Positions 35,569 through 47,310 of a stretch of DNA of 64,000 bases are shown in pieces. Origin of the DNA: Citrus sinensis. Taxonomy: Eukaryota; Streptophyta; Magnoliopsida; Sapindales; Rutaceae. The position numbers and the translations under genes were made by a program. The notes below the pieces were generated by a model. That model was not told the DNA's origin, searched no databases, and saw only the letters and a list, made by a program, of their open reading frames with translations. The stretch covers positions 4,712,001 through 4,776,000 of the forward strand of contig NC_068564.1 in NCBI RefSeq assembly GCF_022201045.2, read 5' to 3'. Position 1 is the first letter of the stretch. Each line of letters starts with the position of its first letter.

Positions 35569-36389
35569 TATAGTATTTAGTTTATTTTTTAATATATTAT
35601 CATCTAATGATATTGAATTATCCTTTATCATCTTCAACAAAGAAGTGGCATTGAACTACAGTAATTTTATAGCATATCGTTAATTTTGGTACAATTTTGT
35701 AGCATTTGTCAATGATGTTGAGATTATGAATTAACTAGACGAAATTGTTGCTCGCTATAGCTTTAACAACGTGACTCACGAAATTATTTTGAACTAACCG
35801 GAAAAATTGTTAAATACATAATCACATATAACATCGTCAAATAATGTCGATTACGAAATTGCAACCCAAAAAGAGTAATGTTGCTTGAAGAAGAACAAAA
35901 GTTATGGGTTATGGTCCTCTAACTTCTTATAATCCTTTTGAGAACCAGACAGTAATGGCGTGAAGCAACTTTCACTTTCTAACAGCACCAAGCAGCAAAA
36001 ACAAAGCAGTCAAAAATAAGATAAAACAGCACATGGCCTGATCTGTCTTACTAGATTCTGCGAAGTATATTTGCTTTCCTCTCCTTTCTCTCCTCTTATT
36101 AACCGCTAAATTGCATTTGCATCAGCTACTCTGTTTCTCTCTCTCTCATCTTTCTTGATCCAAACTCCAAAGTCTTAACTACTCACGTTATTTTTTTTTC
36201 TTTTTTCGGAATTAACATAAAATCTTGGGTTCCGCACCCCTGCAACAAAGTTCACATCTATCTTCATCTCCTTGTCCTGTTTTATTTGATATCTTTTTTC
36301 CTCATAGCTCAACTCAAAGCTTCCACTTTTCAATCTCTTACACATTACCCAGATCTTGTTTCTTTGTAAAAGTTTTGAAGTTGCATGAA
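35569..36389. other. Promoter and 5' UTR of the pseudokinase gene
   Basis: AT-rich sequence to about 36050, then CT-rich leader (CTCTCCTTTCTCTCC, CTCTCTCTCTC). An in-frame ATG at 36225 precedes the chosen start without a stop between, but its translation lacks any protein-like signal. Confidence 0.5.
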
Positions 36390-38367
36390 ATGAGACATAC
36401 CCACATGCTGAAACTAGTTCTAGGACTAGCTTTAGCAACTCTTTTGATCATTTTGATCCTAATCTTCTTCTTTTACCGCAAAAGATTACCCAAAGAGCAT
36501 GACCATAATGACCTGGAAAGCAACCAACAGAGCAAAAATGGGGGGGGAGAAGGAGAAACGGAGGACCTTGTGACTTTTCGAGGAGGTGAGGACCTTACAA
36601 TTTGTGACATTCTTGATGCTCCTGGTGAAGTGATTGGTAAATCAAATTATGGCACTTTGTACAAGGCCTTGTTGCAGAGGAGTGGCTCAGTGAGGTTGCT
36701 GAGGTTCTTGAGGCCTGTTTGTACTACCAGAGATAAAGAGTTTGGTGATCTGATTGAGCTTTTGGGGTGTATTAGGCACCCCAATTTGGTGCCTCTTTTG
36801 GGGTTTTATGCTGGCCCCAGAGGCGAAAAGCTGATTGTTCATCCGTTTTATAAGCGTGGGAATCTGGCTCAGTGTATTAGAGGTGAGATTCTCAGCTTTT
36901 GTTACTTTCATTATCTGTTTGGCTCCTAAGAAAGTGGATTATTATTTTTTTTTCCCACTCATTTCCTCTGCAACCAACCAGAAGGCTATGATTTTTATCA
37001 TCTGAGTAATGCCTTGGATTGGATAGTTTCTGTTGTTTGTGGCATAAATTAGAATAAAATGATCAAATCAGGATAATATTGCTTGATCTTTACTAAAATT
37101 TAGATTTTTTCCTTTTTTTTGGTAGATTGCTCCTGCAAGATCTTAGCATTTTGGGACATTTTATCTCTGGGATTTTGCTTTGATTTTCCAAGCAAGATTG
37201 ATTGCATATTTTGCTTTATCTGGGTTCTTTCCTCCCCCCCTTATTTTTAATACAAAATCTGTAACGTCAATTAGCTAGTGGTTGCTTATTGGTGTTCATT
37301 CTGGCATCTTTTAACTACTGCCAAATCATGAACTTAACTCAGTTGTTTGCTTCATTTAGATTTCTAGTTATGATGTATGTAGCATTTTTGAAGTCTATTT
37401 GTGTCTTCTTCGTAGCATCTTTAGCCTGAGTTCATAACTTGATTCAGACTGATTTGTCTTCATTATTTAGATTTCTTCAATGCTTATAGTCAACTATAGA
37501 TCGTCTCTTTGTTGCATAATTTGCAGTGTCGGTACCTACATATGTTCTTTTCCCTTCCCTTTCACCTTTATTTAAAAGTGATGGCACTTGTTCAAATTAT
37601 TTTCCTCCATCTTTTAAATTTTTGCTGAAAATGGTAAAGGTTTAAAATTAAAATATCTAAATGCCTCTTGAGTTTCAACTTTCTCATTCATTGCCAAGTA
37701 AGTGAAACTACTTTTCCACTCAATTTTAAGTTGCCATTTGTTACATATTGAAAAGACCTTTTTTAATTGGATAGGTGGAAGTGGTGAGGCTCACAAATGG
37801 TCCATAATTTATAGGATCTCTATCGGTATAGCTGGAGGATTAGATTACCTACACACAGGATTCCACAGGCCTATAATTCATGGAAACCTCAAGTCAAAGA
37901 ACATATTATTGGATCGCAATTACCAACCATACGTCTCTGATTTTGGTCTACATCTGCTGTTGAATCCTACTGCTGGGCAAGAAATGCTCGAAGCCTCAGC
38001 ATCTCAGGGTTATAAAGCTCCTGAACTTATCAAAATGAAGGATGCTAGTGAAGAGACTGATATTTACAGTTTTGGGGTAATTATGCTTGAACTAATTTCG
38101 GGGAAGGAACCAATCAATGAGAATCCAACTCCTGATGAGGATTTCCATCTGCCAACTTTCATGAGAAATGCGGTTCTTGATCATAGAATCACAGATTTGT
38201 ACCATCCAGACATGCTTCTATGCAGCAACAGTAATCATGAAAACCCGGTTAGTGAAGAAGGAATTCTTAAATTCTTTCAGCTTGCAATGGCTTGTTGTTC
38301 TCCTTCACCTTCTCTTAGACCAAACATTAAACAAGTCCTTCGGAAGCTTGAAGATCTTGGAAAATAG
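36390..38367 (+). CDS. Membrane receptor-like pseudokinase (TMKL1-related)
   Basis: Two exons, 36390-36882 and 37775-38367, give 361 residues. A short extracellular stub is followed by one transmembrane helix (LVLGLALATLLIILILIFFF, about residues 9-30), a basic stop-transfer (YRKR), and a kinase fold. There are no leucine-rich repeats. Catalytic elements are lost: the glycine loop is GKSNYGTLYKA, the VAIK Lys is replaced (SVRLLRFL), and HRD is HGN (IIHGNLKSKNILLD) so the catalytic Asp is missing. DFG is retained (SDFGLHL), as are YKAPEL and DIYSFGVIMLEL. This pattern is that of plant TMKL1-type and other LRR-III pseudokinases, thought to act as scaffolds or co-receptors. An upstream in-frame Met (36225) exists; I prefer 36390 because it lies just before the membrane helix. 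Confidence 0.85.
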
Positions 38368-39434
38368 GATCTTTCGATTTTTGCTGAATATTGAAGTGGG
38401 TATTGGTGGTAGGCCACTTTGAGGTTGATTGCCTCATCTTTTATATATTCGATTTTCCGACATCAACATAGTCAATGGTCACAACAATAGTGATGACAAT
38501 GAAGACAACGATGTATAAGAGAAAACATGAACGGGTATCTTCTTTAGCTAATAAAGTTGAATTCTTTGGCTATAATGCAGCAACCGGAATTGTAGAATTG
38601 GCGATGTTGACATCTATAGAGAAATTTGGTTACAGGGTAGTCTTTGCTGAAAGTTGCATATATAAGCCATCCAACAAAGCACTGCAGAATTTGGCGATTT
38701 TGTTTGTTGATTTTCTGGATCTCTTTATTGCTTTAGTGTCAGCACAAGATTGTGGACCTTTCCGGTCCCAGCTTGGATATGTGGAGGCAGATAAAATATC
38801 TGAGAAAGAGCCAATTATCAACAGCTAAATTGTTTCTTTTGTTGGACCTCAGCAACCGACCTGTAAAGTGTTTTGGTTAATTGCTTGAACTCGCTGGAGA
38901 TCACTATGGCTCCAAAAATTGACAGGGACCTTATGTTAAAGCTGGACCTTCTAATTTGCAGTTCATAACTAAAGGTTTGGTTCATTCATTTGGCGCATTT
39001 CATGAATCACAGTGACATAAATTTTCAGTTTTGTTCTCACGATGGCTCCAAAACAGTTGATTGTATATTTAACCAAGTACATATCCATTCGACATATTGT
39101 CAAAATTTTCAGTCTTTTCAGCATTACATTCTTCTGTTCACTTCCCTCTCTTTCTGTCCTACTTCGGCAAATCAATTGTCTGCCTTCAAACGTTTAGCTC
39201 GCCTGGAGAATTAATGGGCAGTTGGTGGTGGGCGTTTGTTGAATAAATAATGTGGTTAGATGACAAAATGTTTATATAGTTTAGTTTTAATACAATTATT
39301 AATGTCAATGTATCCGAAAAATAAATAAATAAACAAATGTTAATGTGGGGCTCCAGCCTCGCAAAAGTCAATAGAAAGAACTTATCTTGGGCCTCAATCA
39401 ATAATGGCAAAGAGGAAATATTGCAGTACACGCA
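38368..39434. other. 3' flank of pseudokinase gene and spacer
   Basis: An ORF of 117 codons (38475-38828, +) lies just after the gene, but its product matches no family I recognise and composition does not stand out. It is probably 3' UTR or an old pseudogene remnant. The rest is unremarkable. Confidence 0.35.
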
Positions 39435-39451
39435 AACATGAAACTGACTTT

Positions 39452-40116
39452 TTTTTTTTAATACTGATTAATTATCATATTACTGTATTACACAGATATT
39501 TACAACAACTGCTTATTATAATAGAGATATTACACTGATATTTACAATTAGATATACATGATTGGAACTTACATTATTACAATGAATTCTATGAAGTACA
39601 TGATTGGAACTTACATTATTATAATGAATTCTATGAAACAATTATAGTAGAGATATTACACTGATATTTACAATTAGATATACATGATTGGAACTTGTAT
39701 TATTACAATGAATTATATGAAGTACATGATTGGAACTTACATTATTACAATGAATTCTATGAAACAGATTACTGTATTACACAGATATTTACAACAACTG
39801 CTTATTGTAGTAGAGATATTACACTGATATTTACAATCAGATATACATGATTGGAACTTATATTATTACAATGAATTCTATGAAGTACATGCCCAATCAG
39901 ATATACATGATTGGAACTTACATTATTACAATGAATTCTATGAAGTACATGCCCAGATAAATAATTCCTAACAAGAAAGGGATGTCCATACTGCACTTAC
40001 ATTTCATAAAAGAGAAAAATTTTTTAAATATAAAGAATATTTAGCCCCCACAATAGTATTGCGGGGGCTAGAACCGCTGCCCTCACAAGCATTGTGAGGG
40101 CAGCAGCCGAAGTGGC
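39452..40116 (-). mobile_element. tRNA-derived SINE, copy 2, enlarged by internal tandem repeats
   Basis: Read on the minus strand, the element starts with a tRNA-like head (GCTGCCCTCACAA...TGAGGGCAGCGGTTCTAGCC; B-box near 40060-40075). It continues with GGACATCCCTTTCTTG (as in copy 1), then a tandem array, and ends in a poly(A) run (poly(T) from 39450 on the plus strand). A long TSD flanks it: AACATGAAACTGACTTT at 39435-39451 and 40117-40133, identical over 17 bases. The array raises the length to about 665 bases against about 280 for copy 1. Confidence 0.82.
39475..39960. repeat. Tandem/nested repeats within SINE copy 2
   Basis: Units of about 55-60 bases containing GATATACATGATTGGAACTT and ATTATTACAATGAATTCTAT are repeated about six or seven times. 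A longer unit containing ACACTGATATTTACAATTAG and AACAACTGCTTATT recurs, giving a higher-order pattern (for example 39495-39640, 39650-39770, 39795-39890). ORFs across it are artefacts. Confidence 0.85.
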
Positions 40117-40797
40117 AACATGAAACTGACTTTAGTTTTACCATCATTCTATTTTGGTGTAAGAAGAAACTTTACCCTGGCTACTTTTTCAGGTGCCAGA
40201 AAGCAGAGGGCGTCACTTCAACAGAAGTTTGGCACATAAATGAACTGCTTTAACACTTGCCTCTAAATTGTGTAAGCTAGCCTATTTCTAGGCAGATGCG
40301 CTGAACGAGTCCTGGGATTGAAATGGTAACCAACTGTCTGCTAGCAAGGATGTTAGGGATGTCGTTAGCCCATTCCACATGAATCTCATCTAATTCAGAC
40401 CGAGTTTATGTCTCGTTTCCTTTGAACTGTTAACCTCAAAATTAATGTTGTCAAAGTTCTAAAACAATGCTGCAAATACTAGAAAAAAAGAATAAACCTA
40501 CGATATTACTCATCAACTTGTGTCGTTTGTTAGCCAATTGACGTCATTTATTATGTTCTTCATGTACCTAGCCGCACTCCATGTCCCCTGACTGTTTAGG
40601 GGCCTATTCGCAAATAACAAGAAAAATTTCAATATAATTATAAAAATTAAGAAAAAGTTCAATATAATTATAAAAATTAAAAAACTGGTTTTATTATACA
40701 TAATTAAAGTAGTATATTTTACCTTTACAAATTTCATTTTATTAATGTAACTCTATTTTTTTTTTCTTGCTATCTTCAGTTGTGAACTTTGTCGTAA

Positions 40798-40834
<37 letters not shown>
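40798..40834. repeat. (AAT)n microsatellite
   Basis: About 12 uninterrupted AAT/ATA triplets. Confidence 0.9.
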
Positions 40835-41350
40835 TTTTATGTTTGAACTATATTTGAAGATAATTAAGTTATGAATGGTAACAAAAAAAAAAAAAAGAGG
40901 GAATATATACCTTGTAGTGAGGTCAATTAAGTTAGGATCGGGAGTGCCCTCTATTAAAAAAAAAAAAACACTTCTTTTCTCAACACATCAATAACAACAA
41001 AACCCAGCGGAAGCTAGAACACAAGAAGTCCGAAATAATGATGATGATGATAACAATAAAAATATAAATTATCAAATATGCTAAAATCAATAAAGATAGT
41101 TAAGCATAAACTTGAAATTTAAAATTACCATACCAAGATTGTATTGCATGAAGAAGAATTGACATTTTTTGGCATTCTTTAGGCACTTGCAAATTCTATT
41201 TACTCTGACAATTAAATTTTCTTTTGAAACTAAATTTGTGTTAAAGTTATCGTACATTAGATGTGTAAACCCAAATGGTTTTACCTTTTGTGGTAGGGAC
41301 CATGGAAGCATACAACATCCTGAAATAGTGCATGCACAATACTAAATATA

Positions 41351-41420
41351 TGTTGAGTGCTGGAGAATGTATATTTATATAGGGTAAAATCATCATTTTT
41401 GTACTTCAAGTCTCACTAGA
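41351..41420 (+). mobile_element. Truncated LTR start, related to the LTR at 57445
   Basis: TGTTGAGTG.T.GA.AATG.AT with TATTTATA and, later, CTTCAAGTCT.ACT matches the first 70 bases of the 57445-58782 LTR. Similarity fades after about 41420. Confidence 0.5.
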
Positions 41421-42266
41421 CAGGTCGCTTCGTAATATATCCCCAAACAACAATTTTCATGGTGCTCGTATAGTTTACTAGGTCAAATGAGTTATTGGTT
41501 CATGTAATGCTTTTTGTTTTGCTTGTTGAAGATAACACCTATTGAATGTTGTTTGTAAAAGATTCAAAGTTGAGAGGCCTATTTTTAATATCTGCTGTTG
41601 ATTTTTGTGGTTCTATGAGAGCTTTAGCTTGAAGATGTAGGAAGCCTCAAATGCAGAGTTTACTTGGATTAACTGTTAGAAACTTCGAATTTGGCTTATG
41701 ACCTTGATCAATAGGCAATGGAATTAAGAAATAGGAATGAGTGTATTCGATACAACTGTCTGTTTGCTTTGAAGGCAGAAATTTGTGCTATATGGAAACC
41801 AAAGTCTAATAAATGAATAGAAATTTGAGTGGTAGAATGTTATGATTTAAAAGCTATATAGTCCGAAAACTAATTAAATCTATCATACTGGAATTTCTCT
41901 TTACGCTTTCCAACGACCTCAGAACTTAAATGATTTTAGCTAAAGTTAATCAATTGGAAGATAAAGAGTGAAGAACATATAGCGTCAAGCATTTACTGAG
42001 TTGGCTTGATCAAGGCCAACTAACCACTACTTTTGCTTGGGAGCCGTCAAACATTATAGCGCACTGAGGAATCTTCCGTTATCTGGGGTAGGCAATTCAG
42101 GCCCAAGCCCACATTATTGAAAGAAAGCCCAGACCTTTTAAAGTCTCCCCACATTTAGACAGAACGGGTTTGGGCCGAGCTCGGGCCGAACTTGAGCTTT
42201 TTTATTAATTATAAAATAATTTTTTTAATTAAAAAAATAAATTAAAGATAATTACCTAATACATAA

Positions 42267-42519
42267 GGGCATGTTTGGTTGCTGTATTATAACTCATCAT
42301 TGCATTAATTTTATACAAGCCCATGTTTGGTAAGTTAAAAGCTACAAAAACACTGCATAATGGGCTAATCTAATGCAGCAGTTTGCCGCATTAGCTAAAC
42401 CCGACTGTGAGTCGGGTTTAGCTAATGCAGCAAACTGCCGCTTGCTTTTTCCTTTTTTTTTTTTTCCTTTTCGTTTCCAACTTTCCAGCTTTTGCTAACT
42501 TTTGCTTTTACTTTAATTT

Positions 42520-42554
<35 letters not shown>

Positions 42555-42683
42555 TTATTTTTAATTTAATATTATATTATTTAATATTTGTTTCCTTTTC
42601 GTTTGCTCTTTCCCTTTTTTTTTTGTTTCCTTTTCGTTTCCAACTTTCCAGCTTTTGCTAACTTTTGCTTTTACTTTAATTTT

Positions 42684-42714
<31 letters not shown>

Positions 42715-42842
42715 TTATTTTTTAATTTAATATTATATTATTTAATATTTGTTTCCTTTTCGTTTGCTCTTTCTTTTTTTTTTTGTTTCCTTTTCGTTTC
42801 CAACTTTCCAGCTTTTGCTAACTTTTGCTTTTACTTTAATTT

Positions 42843-42922
<80 letters not shown>

Positions 42923-43341
42923 TTATTTTTAATTTTATATTATATTATTTAATATTTTTATTTTTTTACATTATAATTATTAATATAAATAAATGATTTA
43001 ATATTCAATAATATTATATTTTTTATTTTTACATTTTAATTTATTAATAAATTTACAATTTATTATGACTAATAATAAATATTTAAATATGAATAATATT
43101 AATTTAAAATTAATAATAATATAAATATTAATATAAAATATTAATACAATTTAAATATATTAATATAATATAATATAATATTTAATTTAAATTAATCAAA
43201 AAAATTATTACAGTACAATGTAGTGTCAAACATTATACAATATTATTATAATATAATGCCAATGCAATACAACATAATACAATACACCAGCATTAAAATA
43301 ATATAATACAACATAATACAATACGTATACCAAACGCACCC
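42267..43341. mobile_element. MITE-like insertion with GGGYRYGTTTGGT ends
   Basis: The left end is GGGCATGTTTGGTTGCTGTATTA and the reversed right end GGGTGCGTTTGGTATACGTATT, reminiscent of Tourist/PIF-type MITEs. No exact TSD is seen (TAA on the left, AAT on the right). It has expanded through internal tandem repeats. An inverted pair CTAATGCAGCA...AAACCCGACTGTGAGTCGGGTTT...GCTAATGCAGCA lies near 42370-42430. Confidence 0.5.
42464..42960. repeat. Three tandem copies of an approximately 160-bp unit ending in (AAT)n
   Basis: The phrase TTCCTTTTCGTTTCCAACTT starts copies at 42464, 42627 and 42787. Each copy continues through AGCTTTTGCTAACTTTTGCT to an AAT microsatellite and an AATATTATATTATTTAATATT tail. 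The third copy's microsatellite is much longer (about 42845-42920). Confidence 0.9.
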
Positions 43342-43595
43342 AATAGAATAATAGTCAAATACACAAATTATTAGTAATACAACTTAATAAATAACAAGTA
43401 CTAATATAAAAAATTAAATTAATTTAGTATTTTAAATTTTTTCTTTTTTATTTATAAATTAAAAAGGCCCGAACTTCATTGTTAAGTTCTTATCCAGATT
43501 CAATCTACCTAGGCTTTATATTTTTTAGATTCGTATCCATGCCCAACTCATACGGGCCGGGCTTGGGCCAGCCCGAGTTTTTTTTGCAAACTCTA

Positions 43596-45226
43596 ACGTT
43601 ATCAAACGTAACAACACTAAAGCGTACTGAGCAATCTTCATTGAAAAGCATACTCATATTGTATATATAGTACAATAGACTTGTCACGATGCCAAGATAA
43701 GCTTCAAACTTTTCAAATATGTCTCCTTGCAAAAGGAAATTAGCAGCCTTTGTCATTGCAAAGGATGATAATCTCGGCATCTCGGCACATGTTAATGCAC
43801 AATTCGTGTTGTTCTCCATGCAAAAACGATTGCATTTCGGGAGATGAATGGGAAGCAAATGATGCAGAGTCATATGGTGTTGCACAACCTTGAAAGGGCA
43901 CAGAAGATCTGCGATTTTGAGCAATACACTATAAGTTCGACAAAATCTGCGATTTTGAGCAAAATGGCGAAGATATAGAAGGTAGCCGTTTTGAGGGTTC
44001 ATTGAAATTTGGGTGGTTTGATGCTTTTCAATATACTGAGACTCTTGCTGGAATTTCAAGAATGAATGATCTATAAGTTAATGAGACCAAGACGTTGCTC
44101 CACTGGTTAAAAAGAAATTTCTGTGTAGCGGCTTTGAGAAAAGCCTTTGGTTTGTTTGATGTGAGAATGATAGAAAAGGTTTTTACTTTGTTAATTGATA
44201 GGAAAAAAAAAAAAACTTTTGAACTGGCTTGATCAACGACAATTCAAAACTTTGATTTAAATGGAAAATTATCCCCTGCCTGAGAAATGATTGTGTTTAG
44301 TGCAGCAAATGTGGCAGGTGAAACATAATTTATCTTGGAGCAGAAGTTACAGTCAATGAATAGGATTTTGAAGCCAAAAGCTAAAACACAAGAAGTCTCT
44401 GTTCTTAATTTCTTGTACAGAGGTTTGTTACTTCTCACAAATAAACCCAAATGCACAACTCGTTGAAAACTCTTATTCAGAATAAGCAAAGGGAAAAAGC
44501 TCATATAAAATTGGGAATGCTAGAAAATACTGCTTTGTCATGTTCTCCTGCTTCCAACTACCAGTTTCCAGTTGACTTTTATTTTGTGAATATAAAAACT
44601 AATTAAGTCCAACTGTAGAAAGAAATAGTTGAAAATCAAACAAAGATCTCAATACATCCACGATAAATTTTTTAGTAAATGCACATAGAAGATATAACGA
44701 TGGCAGATAAATACAAACTTCGAAAAATTTTAATGTTCTCTCTCATATTCAAAGTTAGGGGGTCTTTGATACTTTTCTCTAGGTTGGGCTAATGTTGAGT
44801 GAATTGGTCCTAAGGTTTTATCAAGAGATTTGCTTATGTAATACAACCACAGCATATCGACTGTAGAAGTATTATTTATGACCATGCATATAAGCATGAG
44901 AGTACTTCAGACTCATATTTACAGATAAAACAAGCAATGAAATGGTCTGTGCCCTTCAAAGAAAGCAGAAAGAAAACAAGCAAAACAACTTTGAAAAGAT
45001 CGGGTTAGTCAACCACTTCCGGACTTTTCTACGAAGCAGCCGAGTAGATTGGCAGGCACACAGCCAAACTGTAGGCCAAGGAGTCCCTACCCTCATTTTA
45101 CTATATCATTAATGTAACGGCAACATACCTTACACCTATGCAACAAAAACAGACTGGAAACAGAAAAAGTGGTCTGCTCATTCCCTTGGAGATAAATTAT
45201 CACCATCATCCCTCACACCATGGACC
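43596..45226. other. Spacer with unsupported minus-strand ORFs
   Basis: A 184-codon frame (43505-44059, -) and an 86-codon frame (44244-44504, -) are open, but neither resembles a family I know. The first overlaps the end of the hAT-like element, so its 3' part is transposon. A short direct repeat (ATCTGCGATTTTGAGCAA) occurs at about 43908 and 43947. These could be remnants of a gene. I do not call them. Confidence 0.35.
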
Positions 45227-46500
45227 TCAAGTCGGCTTGGTCAGGTCTGTTATTGCACAGATGTAAGCACCGAGCATTGAAAATGCAGAGACCAGTAGCA
45301 ATGGCCTGAGCGGAAGCTCATTGAAAAGGATCATCAACAATGCCATCGACAGGAAAAAGGCAATGGAATTGAAGGCCATGACTAATCGAATAAAAAGTGG
45401 ATGTTGATCCACAATCTGGCAGATGGAAATGAGGCTTGAACTGTAGTTGAACCCTTGTTCTAATTTGCACGCCCGGATTGTTAATGCTGTGCGGTAGGTT
45501 ATGGTCGATACCAATGCCGCAATCAGTAACAACAGATGACAGACATTGGTTCCAGACTCGATCTTTATTTTCATAGGCCAGTTATTCTTCAGATGGGAAA
45601 TTGCAAGGAATGAACTCTGGGATTGTAATACATCAGATGGGACATTCACAGCTGTAAACTCACCTGCTTCCTTAGCATTAACCATTGCTTCAGTGCTTTC
45701 AGGAGTTTCAGCCAGGAAACTGTTAACAGTCTGCATCTTACAAAAAAGAGGTCGGATGGTGGTCGAAATTATACATAGAGAAACAAACATAGATTCAGAA
45801 ACAAAGAAATAACAAGAACATAAAAGAGTAGTTAACAAGAATAACCCAGCTGAGTGTTAAAAAGGACATAATATGAAGGCGGGGAGCTGAGGATCAAATG
45901 AAACCCTTTGGTTCACTCCAAATCTTAATATGCTCTAGGATTTCAGTTATACACTAACTACCAGGCTAATTGGGGTTTCATACTACTGATCTTAGCAGCT
46001 ATATACCCTCTGTAACACTGCTTCATATGATTACAATTTACCTTCACTTGTCTATGCTCCATATCAGCTAGCACAACTGGACTGCTCAATGGCTTTCCTG
46101 CTCCACCCAGACTATTATTAAAACTATCATAATAGCTCTTGTTTTTTAACCTGGAAACCTCCTTGTACCATTCTAGGTCGACCTTCAAGTCATCAATTCT
46201 ATTGGAGAGATCAGACACCATCTTCCTTTCAGCAATGCCTTCCTCTAACTCAGATTGTCCCTGGATAGAGTTGGCTCCCATCACTATGGGATTTGAACGC
46301 TCAACAAGAATTGAGAAGCTGTCCGGTACAAGGAAAGATCTGGAAAGTTCATCACATAATAACACAACTTCATCGATTTCATCTTCAATTGAACCATTTA
46401 AACTCAGCAACGGATAAAAATTTTTAGTTCGAATTAAAACATCAAAAAGTGATGGGTATGAGCCAAAGAGGATTTTTTTTTTTTTTCGGAATTCTAAATT
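45227..46500 (-). CDS. Coiled-coil / PGG-type membrane protein, 5' end unresolved
   Basis: Two minus-strand exons fit: about 46500-46042 and 45730-45227, joined at AAG|GTAAAT and ATGCAG|ACT in phase 0. The C-terminal exon ends with a PGG-like domain: LLLLIAALVSTITYRTA, then LVMAFNSIAFFLSMALLMILF and LLLVSAFSMLGAYICAITDL, three or four membrane helices as in ITN1-type ankyrin proteins. The first exon encodes LFGSYPSLFDVLIRTKNFYP and an acidic stretch likely to form a coiled coil (SELEEGIAERKMVSDLSNRI). No ankyrin repeats are visible. The frame stays open upstream only to a stop at 46503 and has no early ATG; it runs across a 14-T tract (46473-46486). An upstream exon at about 46742-46643 (-) with a GTGCGT donor is possible. 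Function unknown. Confidence 0.6.
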
Positions 46501-47310
46501 TCATGTTGCATCTGACGAATCTCTTAAACTGAAACAAAACCTTTTACTGGTAGAAACATTTTCGTATCTGCTTTTATGACCAAAAAAATTGAAAAAAAAA
46601 GACAATAGAGCCATAAATAAACGGGGAAGAGACCACGCACCGTTTTGGGATGATGTATCGAGGTGAGCTCTGCAAATTTAATCTTCACGTTCACTGCGTT
46701 TGCATCTACTAAGAAGAAGAAGCCGACACCATTTGCGTCCACTAAAAAAGAAGAAGAAGACGACGGCTTTTGAATTTGGGAAAAAAAAAAAAAGTACCCT
46801 ACCCACGAAGATTGTGTAAAACGACACCATTTTACTTGAACAACACCCTTCTCGTTAATTTAAAAAAATTAATTTTTTACTTTATATACACCTGTTAATA
46901 CTAAAATCGAGGAGCGTAGCTAAACTCTCTCTAATATGGAGTTTTTTTTTTTTTTTTTTTTTTTTTTCTTGAGCACCCATGATCTATTTGAACATTAATC
47001 GATCTAGAAAATATCCTCCGACTCTGAGAAAACTCCGGTTTATGGAATTCTTTTATTTTGCTAAACTAAAACCATCTTCTTTTCTCATTCTAACATCACC
47101 CGCAACACAATTTATTTTCAGCCATTGATTTAATTGTTTTTTCAGCAACCGCAATTCCTTTTTTTTTTTTTTAATTTTATTTTCACGTGTGTCTTATTGT
47201 TTTCTTTCTAAAATATTTTTTAAAGTGTAAATAGCATTGTCTATTTATTTATTAACAATCAAAACATCATCTACATTGACGTGACATTTCTTATTGGATG
47301 AAAATATATA
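46501..47310. other. 5' flank of the PGG gene
   Basis: Holds a possible first exon for the minus-strand gene (ATG at 46742, protein starting MDANGVGFFFLVDANA), GAAGAAGAAG repeats, and a 28-T tract near 46938-46966. No other feature. Confidence 0.4.

Larger units (their letters stand above)
40134..42083. other. Spacer with microsatellite and a short LTR remnant
   Basis: Holds an (AAT)n tract at about 40798-40834. A short minus-strand ORF at 41087-41311 shows no family. At 41351 a TGTTGAGTGCTGGAGAATGT segment of about 70 bases resembles the beginning of the LTR at 57445, so a truncated relative of that LTR is present. No gene is supported. Confidence 0.45.
42084..43595. mobile_element. hAT-like element containing a nested MITE-like insertion
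   Basis: The left end starts TGGGGTAGGCAATTCAGGCC and the reversed right end TAGAGTTTGCAAAAAAAACT, both running into GGCCCAAGCCC. Flanking 8-mers are CCGTTATC (42076-42083) and ACGTTATC (43596-43603), 7 of 8 identical. The GGGCCGGGCTTGGGCC-type subterminal sequence is common in plant hAT-like repeats. The host flanks also share a further 30 bases (AGCGYACTGAGSAATCTT on both sides), so a larger duplication may be involved. Confidence 0.55.

Noticed and set aside
38475..38828. 117-codon ORF after the pseudokinase gene
   Set aside because: It overlaps the probable 3' UTR, starts with repetitive Met/Thr codons and has no recognisable domain.
43505..44059. 184-codon minus-strand ORF
   Set aside because: Part of it lies in the hAT-like element end, and the remainder matches no family; no splice partner or start context supports it.
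1..46500. Metabolic gene cluster (ceramide kinase, glycosidase, phosphatase, ligase)
   Set aside because: The genes belong to unrelated housekeeping pathways, differ in structure and show no shared regulation; proximity looks incidental.
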